Source: an uncultured Collinsella sp. (GTDB taxonomy: Bacteria > Actinomycetota > Coriobacteriia > Coriobacteriales > Coriobacteriaceae). Taken from it: a stretch of DNA of 64,000 nt. The notes beneath the pieces are model-generated. The model saw only the letters and a program-made list of their open reading frames with translations, did not search any database and had not been told where the DNA came from. The DNA lies in the NCBI GenBank assembly GCA_900544875.1, contig UQWS01000007.1, positions 1 through 64,000 on the forward strand, in the 5' to 3' direction. This document shows positions 7,994 through 16,017 of the stretch, in pieces; the stretch's first letter is position 1, and each line of letters starts with the position of its first letter. The position numbers and the translations under genes were made by a program.

Positions 7994-9142
7994 TTAATCG
8001 AGGATATCGTCGAGGGCACTCTTGATACGGTCGGTCACCGACTTCTTACCGGAAGCGACGTCATCGCCCATCTCATCGGCAAAAGCACGGAGCAGCTCGT
8101 GTTGCTTATTGGAAAGATTGGTGGGAACGACCACGCGCAGTTGCACGATCAGGCGACCACGCGAACCGCCACCGCCAATGCGCGGCATGCCGTAATTATT
8201 GACGCTCACGGTGTCGCCGTACTGTGTACCAGCAGGGACCGTCACCTTGACGACCTCATCGGGCATAATGCCCTCGACCTCGATCTCGCAGCCGAGCGCT
8301 GCCTGCGCAATCGAAATATCGCTCACGAGGTACAGGTCGTCACCGTTGCGCTTAAAACGCTCGTGGTCGGCGACGCGCACGTTGACGATCAGGTCGCCCG
8401 AGGGCTCGCCGCGAAGGCCAGCCTCGCCAAAGCCGCTCACGCGCAGCTGGCGACCGGTCGAAACGCCGGCGGGGATATCGATGTCGATCTTTTCATGCGA
8501 AGGCGTGCGGCCCTGACCGTCGCAGGTCTCGCAGGGATGATCGATGACCGTGCCCTCGCCGTGGCAGTCGGGACAAGGCGAAGAGGACTGAACCTGGCCC
8601 AGGAACGAACGCTGGACCGTCGTGACATAGCCCGTGCCGTGGCAGCGGCTGCACTGCTTTTCCTGCGCGCCCTCGGCCCTACCGGTGCCATTGCAATCCT
8701 CACAGGGAGCAAGGCGGTCATAGCTGATCGTCTTTTTGCACCCGAGTGCCGCCTCCTCGAGCGTCACCGAAAGGGAGATGGCCATGTCGCGGCCGCGACG
8801 ACGCTCACGGCGATTTCGGGCGCCACCGCCGGCACCGCCGCCAAAGAACGACGAGAAGAGGTCGTCCATGCCCATGCCGCCAAAGATATCGTTAATGTCG
8901 ACGTAGCCCGAACCACCAGGGCCGTCGGCAATGCCGTAACGGTCGTAGTTAGCACGCTTCTGCTCATCGGAAAGAACGGAATATGCCTCGTTGAGCTCTT
9001 TGAACTTGGCCTCGGCCTCGGGGTCGTCCGAAACGTCCGGGTGTACGGTACGGGCCTTCTTTAGAAACGCGCGCTTAATCGTCCGCGCGTCGGCATCCTT
9101 GTCGACGCCAAGCACCTCGTAGTAATCCCTATTTTCCGACAC
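7994..9142 (-). CDS. dnaJ: Chaperone protein DnaJ
   Basis: Canonical Hsp40 co-chaperone of DnaK. It has a J domain with HPD (DYYEVLGVDKDA, residues about 5-68), a Gly-rich linker, four zinc-binding CXXCXGXG repeats (CEDCNGTG, CSRCHGTG, CPDCHGEG, CETCDGQG) and both C-terminal peptide-binding domains, 382 residues in all. The start is a GTG giving MSENRDYYEVLG with GGAAGGA ahead. It heads the operon through mtaB, phoH, ybeY, dgkA, era and recO, as in other Gram-positives, but there is no dnaK or grpE nearby. No CIRCE inverted repeat was seen upstream. Confidence 0.96.
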   Translation of the reverse strand: MSENRDYYEVLGVDKDADARTIKRAFLKKARTVHPDVSDDPEAEAKFKELNEAYSVLSDEQKRANYDRYGIADGPGGSGYVDINDIFGGMGMDDLFSSFFGGGAGGGARNRRERRRGRDMAISLSVTLEEAALGCKKTISYDRLAPCEDCNGTGRAEGAQEKQCSRCHGTGYVTTVQRSFLGQVQSSSPCPDCHGEGTVIDHPCETCDGQGRTPSHEKIDIDIPAGVSTGRQLRVSGFGEAGLRGEPSGDLIVNVRVADHERFKRNGDDLYLVSDISIAQAALGCEIEVEGIMPDEVVKVTVPAGTQYGDTVSVNNYGMPRIGGGGSRGRLIVQLRVVVPTNLSNKQHELLRAFADEMGDDVASGKKSVTDRIKSALDDILD

Positions 9143-9223
9143 GACCGAATCCTTCCGACTTTCATTATTGTCACAGTGCGTCCTATACCCAAGCTGGGCC
9201 GGCCGCAAACAGAGGGTTTGATG

Positions 9224-10327
9224 TTATTGCATTGCGTAGGGTGAAAGCATGGCACGTTGCGAGCAGCTCGCAAACAAAACCGACACGAGCGCAAACATAA
9301 ATCCGTTGGCAAAACCGTTGGCAAACTGCATCGCGCCGCGCTTCCACCACAGCAGGCTGCGGTGCAGCACGCCGTCCGAGAGCACCATGAACAGGCCCAT
9401 GGCAAACGGAATAAAGCACATCACGGCAAAGGCCGAGAACACGCCCGAGATGGCCGAGAGCACCAAAAACGGCGCCACGATGCCCATCAGGTAAAAACCG
9501 GTACGGGCCTTGCCTTCCAGGCGCTCGGCCTCAACATGGGCGCGACCGACCAGATCACCGCCAGAGGCGCCGTTGGTGCCGGCGTGACCCATGCCGCCAA
9601 TACGGACCTCGTCGCCATCGTGCGTGCCGGCGGGAAACTCAATCGTCTGCTCGGAGGTCACACGGGTCCGCCCGCTGCCGCCGCAATCGGGACAGGGGTC
9701 GGCGACGACCTTACCGGAGCCACCGCACTCAGGGCAGACCGACTGGAACGTGCCGGCACCAAACAGGAAGGACAGATCGACGTCGATGTGGCCGCGGCCA
9801 CCGCAGCTCGGGCAGGTATGGGCATGCTCAGACGAAACGGAGCCCGAGCCGCCGCAGTTGCTACAGGTATCGAAGCGCGTGTAGCGGACGGTCTTGCGGG
9901 CACCGCCCTTGGCCTCCTTGGCGTCGAGTTTGATATCGACGACCACATTGGCGCCGTTCTCGGGATTGTAAGCAGCCTGCCCACGACGCTGCTGGCCCCA
10001 AGCGCCGCCAAAGGGAAAACCGCCCTCAAAGGGATTGCCATAGCCTGTGTTGCCGGCGTAGCCGCCACCATAGGGCGAAGCCGTAGGAGCACCGGCAAAG
10101 GGATTGCCCGAGCGCATGGCGTCGTAGCGCGCACGTTTTTGCTCATCCGAAAGCACGGCGTAGGCCTCGGAAACCTCTTTAAACTTTTCCTCGGCATCCG
10201 GCTCTTTGTTGACGTCCGGATGGAGCTTGCGGGCCTTTTGCTGAAAGGCCTTTTGAATATCACGCGAGGTGGCGTCCTTGGAGACACCCAGAATCTCGTA
10301 GTAATCTTTTTCGTTCATCGTCGCCAT
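9224..10327 (-). CDS. Membrane-anchored J-domain protein with zinc-finger region
   Basis: A second Hsp40-like protein (367 residues). It has an N-terminal J domain with HPD (DYYEILGVSKDA, about 7-70), a Gly/Phe-rich linker (80-120), four CXXCXGXG-type repeats (CSNCGGSG, CPSCGGRG, CPECGGSG, CPDCGGSG, about 145-215) and part of the first C-terminal domain. The remaining client-binding region is replaced by about 100 residues with two or three hydrophobic segments (near 265-310 and 335-355). It probably recruits DnaK to the membrane. The ATG at 10327 has AGGAGG 9 nt ahead. It closes the lepA-dus-hemW run, though a 58-nt gap may hold its own promoter. Confidence 0.85.
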   Translation of the reverse strand: MATMNEKDYYEILGVSKDATSRDIQKAFQQKARKLHPDVNKEPDAEEKFKEVSEAYAVLSDEQKRARYDAMRSGNPFAGAPTASPYGGGYAGNTGYGNPFEGGFPFGGAWGQQRRGQAAYNPENGANVVVDIKLDAKEAKGGARKTVRYTRFDTCSNCGGSGSVSSEHAHTCPSCGGRGHIDVDLSFLFGAGTFQSVCPECGGSGKVVADPCPDCGGSGRTRVTSEQTIEFPAGTHDGDEVRIGGMGHAGTNGASGGDLVGRAHVEAERLEGKARTGFYLMGIVAPFLVLSAISGVFSAFAVMCFIPFAMGLFMVLSDGVLHRSLLWWKRGAMQFANGFANGFMFALVSVLFASCSQRAMLSPYAMQ

Positions 10328-10369
10328 GCGCGGCAACCTCCTGCTCACAGCAGCGTATATATTCCGGTA

Positions 10370-10375
10370 ATTCTA
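10370..10375 (-). promoter_or_regulatory. Possible -10 box for the membrane J-protein gene
   Basis: TAGAAT preceded by TG on the minus strand, about 40 nt ahead of the start. No clear -35 was found. Confidence 0.3.
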
Positions 10376-10385
10376 CACGAGCGGC

Positions 10386-11618
10386 CTAAGCTAGATCCCA
10401 AAACAGCTCGAACAGAACATTTCCATCGAGCCAGCCCAAGTGCGTCGGCGCCAGACGAGCTCGAACATAGCCCGCGACGACATCTGCCGAAGTGAAAGGT
10501 CCCTCATGGACCCCGAGCGTCTCGGGCACCCAAGTGGCAAGACCCAATTCGAGCGCGCGATCGCAGGCAGCTGCCAGCTCATCGGCCGGGATGACGCAAG
10601 CTGCACGAACCAACAGGTCGGACGCAACACCGCCCGTCATGCGACAAGACAGCATCAGGTCTTCAGCCGCAGCCTCACGCTGCGACAGATATTCGGCCTC
10701 AAACGCCGTCGCGTCATCGTCACGTTGCACCAGACGCACGCGGTACGAATCGCCTCGAGAAGACACGCCGGGGAACAAACCTGCAAGACGGTCGAAATCC
10801 TCGGCGTCGAGCATGCCCGCGGCGGAACGACCCAGGCCCAAATAGCCCTGGCCGGTCCAGTAGGCAATGTTATGGGCGCACTCATGTCCGTCGAGCGCAT
10901 AGCTTGCCACCTCATACGGGTGATAGCCGGCCGCACCCAGACGCTCACGCGCCACATCCATGCACAAAGCTTGAAAATCCTCGTCGGGCTCGACCGACTC
11001 GTCGCGGCACGCCATGCGATAAAGGGGAGTCCCCTCCTCAAGCGTGAGCGGGTAGACCGACACATGATGCGGAGCCGCCGCCAGCACGCCATCGAGCGTG
11101 CGCTTCCAACTCGCTGCGGTCTGCCCGGGAAGTCCGCACATAAGGTCGCACGACACGTCAAGCCCAGAGTTCTTGACCGTCGCGATGGCGGCAAACGCCC
11201 GATCGGCATCGTGAATACGGCCGATGGCGGTAAGTTCGGTGTTATCGAGCGTTTGCACGCCCAGAGAGACGCGTGTGACACCAACCTTGGCAAGCGCAGT
11301 GGCAAGCTCGGCGGTCAGCGACTCGGGATTGGCCTCGCAGGTAAACTCAACGGGGGCGCACCACGCACGAATACGCCGCGCCAGCTCCACCAGGCGCTCC
11401 CCCGCCAGCGACGGCGTACCGCCGCCAACATAGACGGTGCGGATATGGTCAAGGGCCCCAGCCTTGCCAAAAGCATCGAGGCGCGCGAACAACTGCTCAA
11501 AATAGACATCGAGCGCAGCACTCAGGTCGCACGGAGAAAAACTGCGCGAGTCAAAGTCGCAGTACCGGCACTTTTGGGCGCAAAACGGCACGTGCACGTA
11601 CAGCGCGGTAACGGCCAC
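10386..11618 (-). CDS. hemW: Radical-SAM heme chaperone HemW family protein
   Basis: Belongs to the HemN/HemW family. The CX3CX2C cluster (Cys13, Cys17, Cys20; FCAQKCRYCDF) and CEANPESLT are present. Bacterial proteins of this short type (410 residues) without the N-terminal HemN extension act as heme chaperones rather than coproporphyrinogen oxidases, so HemW is preferred. The start is GTG, 2 nt after the dus stop, with GGAGG 7 nt ahead. Confidence 0.9.
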   Translation of the reverse strand: MAVTALYVHVPFCAQKCRYCDFDSRSFSPCDLSAALDVYFEQLFARLDAFGKAGALDHIRTVYVGGGTPSLAGERLVELARRIRAWCAPVEFTCEANPESLTAELATALAKVGVTRVSLGVQTLDNTELTAIGRIHDADRAFAAIATVKNSGLDVSCDLMCGLPGQTAASWKRTLDGVLAAAPHHVSVYPLTLEEGTPLYRMACRDESVEPDEDFQALCMDVARERLGAAGYHPYEVASYALDGHECAHNIAYWTGQGYLGLGRSAAGMLDAEDFDRLAGLFPGVSSRGDSYRVRLVQRDDDATAFEAEYLSQREAAAEDLMLSCRMTGGVASDLLVRAACVIPADELAAACDRALELGLATWVPETLGVHEGPFTSADVVAGYVRARLAPTHLGWLDGNVLFELFWDLA

Positions 11619-11620
11619 CC

Positions 11621-12664
11621 TTAAGCCTCCAGCGGATGAGGGGGCACCGATTCGCCGGCGGCAAGGGCAGCCTCGCAGGCCACCACATCGCGCTCGATAT
11701 CATCGACCAGTGCCATAAACTCCTCGTACGTGGAGCAGCGCACCACCTGAGCGCGCCAGGCGGCGGCATGGGGCATGCCCTTTAGATACCAGCTCGCGTA
11801 CGTACGGGCGCGCGACATAAGCGGCAGAAGCTCGTGCGTCAACGTCAGGTGCTCACGCAGAGCCTCCAGGCGCTCGACCGAGGAGCGAGAAGGAACCGGC
11901 GTGCCATCGAGCGCAAGGGCGCGAGCATCGCCAAACACCCACGGGTTCCCGTAGATACCGCGCGCGATAAACACCGCGCTGGCGCCCGAGTTGCGCAGAT
12001 GCTCCGCGGCATCCTCGGCGGTAAACACGTCGCCCGAACCGATCACGGGAATCTCAACGGCGTCGGCAACCTCATCGACGACCGACCAATCGGCCTGGCC
12101 CGTATAGAGCTGCGTGGCGCAGCGGCCATGCACCGCCACCGCGGCGGCACCGGCGCCTTCGAGCATCTGGGCAAACGTCGCGGCATTACGGTCCTCGGCA
12201 TAAAAGCCCTTGCGGATCTTTACGGTCACGGGCACATGCGCCGCGCCCACCGCCGCCTCGACGATCTTCTCGGCCAAATCGGGCGTGCGCATAAGGGCAG
12301 AGCCCTCGCCCTTGGTGACAACCTTTCGGGCAGGACAGGCCATGTTGATATCGATGAGCGACAGGCGATCGCCCACACGCTCCTCGACGGCGGCGACGGC
12401 ACTCGCAAACTGATCGGGCTTGGAGCCAAAGAGCTGCACGCAAATCTGCTGCTCCTCGTCGGCCGGCAGCACCAGGCGCCACGTTTTGTTGCTGGCATAG
12501 GCAAGGCCCGCCACGCTCACCATCTCGCTGTAGGCAAGGTTGGCACCGCGGCGGCGACACATGATGCGGTAGGCGGGGTCAGTCACGCCCGCCATGGGAG
12601 CCATAAGGAACGGCTGCTCGGCATAGGCGCCCAGCAGCCGCTTGCTGTATTCGGAAAGCGCCAT
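11621..12664 (-). CDS. dus: tRNA-dihydrouridine synthase
   Basis: FMN-dependent reductase that makes dihydrouridine in the tRNA D-loop. The TIM barrel starts with MAPMAGVTDPAYR (about 21-33). The catalytic cysteine is in NMACPARKV, and the phosphate-binding IGSGDVFT is present. At 347 residues it fits the DusB-like group common in Gram-positives. It begins 4 nt after lepA. Confidence 0.93.
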   Translation of the reverse strand: MALSEYSKRLLGAYAEQPFLMAPMAGVTDPAYRIMCRRRGANLAYSEMVSVAGLAYASNKTWRLVLPADEEQQICVQLFGSKPDQFASAVAAVEERVGDRLSLIDINMACPARKVVTKGEGSALMRTPDLAEKIVEAAVGAAHVPVTVKIRKGFYAEDRNAATFAQMLEGAGAAAVAVHGRCATQLYTGQADWSVVDEVADAVEIPVIGSGDVFTAEDAAEHLRNSGASAVFIARGIYGNPWVFGDARALALDGTPVPSRSSVERLEALREHLTLTHELLPLMSRARTYASWYLKGMPHAAAWRAQVVRCSTYEEFMALVDDIERDVVACEAALAAGESVPPHPLEA

Positions 12665-12668
12665 AGAC

Positions 12669-14480
12669 CTACTCGTCCACCTTGAGGATCGCCATAAAGG
12701 CCTCCTGCGGGACCTCGACCGATCCGATGGCCTTCATGCGCTTCTTGCCCTCTTTCTGCTTCTCGAGCAGCTTGCGCTTACGCGAGATATCGCCGCCGTA
12801 GCACTTGGCAAGAACGTCCTTGCGACGCGCTTTGACAGTGGAACGGGCGATGATCTTGTTACCGATAGCACCCTGGATGGGCACCTCGAACAGCTGACGC
12901 GGGATGATCTCCTTAAGTTTGTCGCACAGACCACGGGCCAGGCCATAGGCCTTGTCCTTATGGACGATAAACGACAGCGCGTCCACCTCATCACCCGAAA
13001 GCAAGATATCGAGCTTCACAAGCTCGGAGGGACGGTACTCGTTGAACTCGTAGTCGAGCGAGGCATAGCCCTTGGTACGGCTCTTGAGCTGGTCAAAGAA
13101 GTCCAAAATGAGCTCGGCAAGCGGCATATCGAAGCGCATCTCGACCGATTTGCTCGTGAGATGGATCATGTCGGTCGTCACGCCGCGGTGCTCGATGGCG
13201 AGCTGCATGACGGCACCCGTATACTCGGGCGGACAGATGATCTTGGCCTTGAGGTAGGGTTCCTCGATACGCTCGATACGTGTGGCCTCGGGCAGGTCCT
13301 GCGGGCTGCGGACATCGATCATCTCGCCATCGGTCTTGTACACGTGATAGTCGACCGAAGGACTCGTGGCAATGAGGTCCAGATTGAACTCGCGCTCCAG
13401 GCGTTCCTTAACGACCTCCATATGCAGCAGGCCCAGGAAGCCCACGCGGAAGCCAAAGCCGAGCGCCACCGAGGTCTCGGGCTCCCACACCAACGACGGG
13501 TCGTTGACGTGTAGCTTATCGAGCGCGTCACGCAGGTTCTCGTAGTCCTTGTTATCGATCGGGAACAGGCCCGTATAAACCATGGGCTTGGCCTCGCGGT
13601 AGCCGGGAAGCGGCTCGGGGCAGGGATTCGACGCCCACGTGAGGGTATCGCCCACGCGAACGGCCTCGGGGTCCTTCAGGCCCGTGACCACGTATCCGAC
13701 CTCGCCGACCGTGAGCGCGTCGACCGGGGTCTCGGCGGGACGCTTGACGCCCACGCCATCGACCAAAAAGTCGCCCTTTGCCTGCATCATGCGCAAGGTA
13801 TCGCCCTTTTTGATGGAGCCGTCAAAGATGCGGACCGTGGCGACGACGCCACGATACTCGTCGAAGTATGAATCCAGAATGAGTGCCTTGAGCGGCGCGT
13901 TCGCATCGCCCTTGGGCGGAGAGATCAAAAAGACAATGGACTCCAGCAGATCGTGGATGCCCTCGCCGGTCTTGCCCGAGACACACACGGCATCATCGGC
14001 AGGGATCGCCAGGTCATCCTCGATCTCGGTCTTAACCTCGTCGGGATGAGCCGAGGGCAGGTCGATCTTGTTGATGGCCGGCACAATGTCCAGATTGGCG
14101 TTCATGGCAAGCGTCGCGTTAGAGACGGTCTGCGCCTCAACGCCCTGCGTGGCGTCGACAACGAGCACCGCGCCCTCACAGGCTGCCAGCGAGCGCGAAA
14201 CCTCATAGGTAAAGTCCACGTGGCCCGGCGTATCGATCAGATTGAACTGATACGTCTCGCCATCGTCGGCGTCATAGGACACGCGAACGGCATTGGACTT
14301 GATCGTGATGCCGCGCTCGCGCTCGATATCCATGGTGTCGAGCAGCTGCGACTCCATGTCGCGTTCGTCGACGGTATGGGTGAGCTCGAGGATGCGATCG
14401 CTGATCGTGGACTTGCCATGGTCGATGTGCGCAACGATTGAGAAGTTGCGGATGTGGGAAATGTCAATTGAAGTATTCAT
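12669..14480 (-). CDS. lepA: Elongation factor 4 (LepA)
   Basis: Translational GTPase that acts on stalled or assembling ribosomes. G1 is AHIDHGKST (18-26), with DTPGHVDF, NKID and the unique C-terminal domain ending in GSVEVPQEAFMAILKVDE. It is 603 residues from the ATG at 14480. The frame is open upstream through the rpsT terminator, which rules out a longer start. The Shine-Dalgarno is weak (GTAAGATAG). It is first gene of lepA-dus-hemW. Confidence 0.97.
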   Translation of the reverse strand: MNTSIDISHIRNFSIVAHIDHGKSTISDRILELTHTVDERDMESQLLDTMDIERERGITIKSNAVRVSYDADDGETYQFNLIDTPGHVDFTYEVSRSLAACEGAVLVVDATQGVEAQTVSNATLAMNANLDIVPAINKIDLPSAHPDEVKTEIEDDLAIPADDAVCVSGKTGEGIHDLLESIVFLISPPKGDANAPLKALILDSYFDEYRGVVATVRIFDGSIKKGDTLRMMQAKGDFLVDGVGVKRPAETPVDALTVGEVGYVVTGLKDPEAVRVGDTLTWASNPCPEPLPGYREAKPMVYTGLFPIDNKDYENLRDALDKLHVNDPSLVWEPETSVALGFGFRVGFLGLLHMEVVKERLEREFNLDLIATSPSVDYHVYKTDGEMIDVRSPQDLPEATRIERIEEPYLKAKIICPPEYTGAVMQLAIEHRGVTTDMIHLTSKSVEMRFDMPLAELILDFFDQLKSRTKGYASLDYEFNEYRPSELVKLDILLSGDEVDALSFIVHKDKAYGLARGLCDKLKEIIPRQLFEVPIQGAIGNKIIARSTVKARRKDVLAKCYGGDISRKRKLLEKQKEGKKRMKAIGSVEVPQEAFMAILKVDE

Positions 14481-14502
14481 GCGGACTATCTTACCCGAGC
14501 GG

Positions 14503-14542
14503 TACAAAAAATGGAGCCTGTTCCATAAAACAGGCTCCATTT
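14503..14542 (-). terminator. Terminator of rpsT
   Basis: A stem of 14 bp (AAATGGAGCCTGTT with its complement) is followed on the minus strand by TTTTTTGTACC, just after rpsT. Confidence 0.88.
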
Positions 14543-14576
14543 ATGCGCGTAATCTGTGTGGTGTGAAATTTACAAC

Positions 14577-14843
14577 TTAGGCGTTGATGCTGTTCACGAG
14601 CTTGGCAAGACCGGACTTGCGGTTGGAAGCCTGGTTCTTGTGGATAACATGCTTGGCGGCAGCCATGTCGAGACGCTTGGTGACGGTCTTGAGGGCAGCC
14701 TGGGCCTTCTCGGCGTCGCCCTCGGCAACGGCGGACTGGACGTGCTTGGTCAGCGTCTTGAGCTCGGACTTGACAGCCTTGTTACGCATGCGAGCTGCCT
14801 CATTGGTGCGGATACGCTTCTTCTGAGACTTGATGTTTGCCAC
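14577..14843 (-). CDS. rpsT: 30S ribosomal protein bS20
   Basis: Binds 16S rRNA in the small subunit. The 88 residues (ANIKSQKKRIRTNEAARMRNK) cover the whole family. The start is GTG with AAGGAA about 9 nt ahead, the non-ATG start typical of rpsT. It is monocistronic, with its own promoter and terminator. Confidence 0.96.
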   Translation of the reverse strand: MANIKSQKKRIRTNEAARMRNKAVKSELKTLTKHVQSAVAEGDAEKAQAALKTVTKRLDMAAAKHVIHKNQASNRKSGLAKLVNSINA

Positions 14844-14918
14844 TTCTGGAGTTCCTTTCGAGTTCCTTGCAAAAAATGTATGACACCTCTGAGACACGGT
14901 GAGGTCATGCAAGCGCCT

Positions 14919-14927
14919 ACTATAGCA
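14919..14927 (-). promoter_or_regulatory. Extended -10 promoter of rpsT
   Basis: GTGC-TATAGT on the minus strand, about 75 nt ahead of the GTG. The same GTGCTATAGT occurs ahead of rpmB. The -35 is unclear. Confidence 0.55.
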
Positions 14928-14976
14928 CGCTCCCCCTCAAAGGGATAGAACGAATTTGTCAAATAGGCAGGTATCA

Positions 14977-15939
14977 TCACGATTTTCTCAAGATGTTCGT
15001 AATCCAGAGCAAAAGCGCGGTCTGAGAATCGGCCGAACCCTTGAGCGCGAGCTCCACATCGACCGCGCCCTCGAGCGCTGCGACGAGCTCTGCCATCGAA
15101 AAGCGGCGCGCCCAGGTCAGGTGATTCTTGACCTGCCAAGACTGGAGCCTGAGCGTTGCGGCCAGCTCACGACCCTGTCCGCGCGCATCGAGCGCCTTGG
15201 CAACGATCAGCTCACGGATGCGCCCGCACAACAGCGTGTAGGTCCACACGTAGCTCTTGGCGGGCAGTAGATTGAAGAGTTCGAGCGAGCGGCGCATGTC
15301 ACGGGCCGAGACCGCATTGAGAAAGTCCCAGGGCTGAACCTCGGCCGTACGTACAATCCAGCGCTCAACGTCGGCAAGCTCAATCTGGGGCGCCTCGACC
15401 ATCTGGGCAAGCTTAGCCAAGTCGTTATCGAGCATGCGGGTGTTCTCACCCGAACGCGAGACGAGCTCCTCGGCGGCCGCCGTCGAGATCGACTTGCCGT
15501 GCCGCGTCGCCATCTGCTGCACGCGGCGCGGTAGCTCCCAGCGCTTGGTACCGGAGCAATCGATCACCGCCTTCTTGTCGATCTTGGCGATCGCCTTATA
15601 CAGGCGCGTGTTCTTGGCAAGCGAGTCGGCGATGATGAGACAAACCGTCGTGGGGCTGGGACTCGCCAGATAGTCGACAAGCGGCTCGGAGATCGCTTTG
15701 GCGAGTTTTGAGCAGCCGTCAAGGATTACCAGGCGAAACTCGCTGCCCATGGGAAAGGTGTTGAGCGATCCGATAATCGACTCGATATCGGGGTCTTTGG
15801 TCATATCGCGCTCGTCGAGGTTGAACTCGACCATACCCGACTTTTCCAGACGCGCCTTCATACGCGAGACGGCGTGATCGCGCTTGACGCCGTCGGTACC
15901 GACGATCAGATATGCCGGCAGCAGACCGGTTTCGGACAT
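14977..15939 (-). CDS. holA: DNA polymerase III delta subunit
   Basis: Clamp-loader subunit that opens the beta clamp. The 320 residues show LLPAYLIVGTDGVKRDHAVSRM at the N-terminus and the family middle region ARHGKSISTAAAEELVSRSGE. The ATG at 15939 has GGGAGGGGAG close ahead, and the upstream open frame is rejected. It lies 78 nt after comEC, so it is probably read from the comEA promoter, a comEC-holA pairing seen in other bacteria. Confidence 0.94.
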   Translation of the reverse strand: MSETGLLPAYLIVGTDGVKRDHAVSRMKARLEKSGMVEFNLDERDMTKDPDIESIIGSLNTFPMGSEFRLVILDGCSKLAKAISEPLVDYLASPSPTTVCLIIADSLAKNTRLYKAIAKIDKKAVIDCSGTKRWELPRRVQQMATRHGKSISTAAAEELVSRSGENTRMLDNDLAKLAQMVEAPQIELADVERWIVRTAEVQPWDFLNAVSARDMRRSLELFNLLPAKSYVWTYTLLCGRIRELIVAKALDARGQGRELAATLRLQSWQVKNHLTWARRFSMAELVAALEGAVDVELALKGSADSQTALLLWITNILRKS

Positions 15940-16017
15940 TGCGCTCCCCTCCCGCAGGCTCTCGAATTCGTACCGTGCCATTTTAGCCCAGGGGCCAGCC
16001 GCGCGCCAACGATGTCA

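Noticed and set aside
6377..9064. 895-residue plus-strand open frame opposite phoH, mtaB and dnaJ
   Set aside because: Spans three well-supported genes on the other strand and has no recognisable domain.
9143..9223. CIRCE or other heat-shock operator ahead of dnaJ
   Set aside because: No TTAGCACTC/GAGTGCTAA-type inverted repeat was found.
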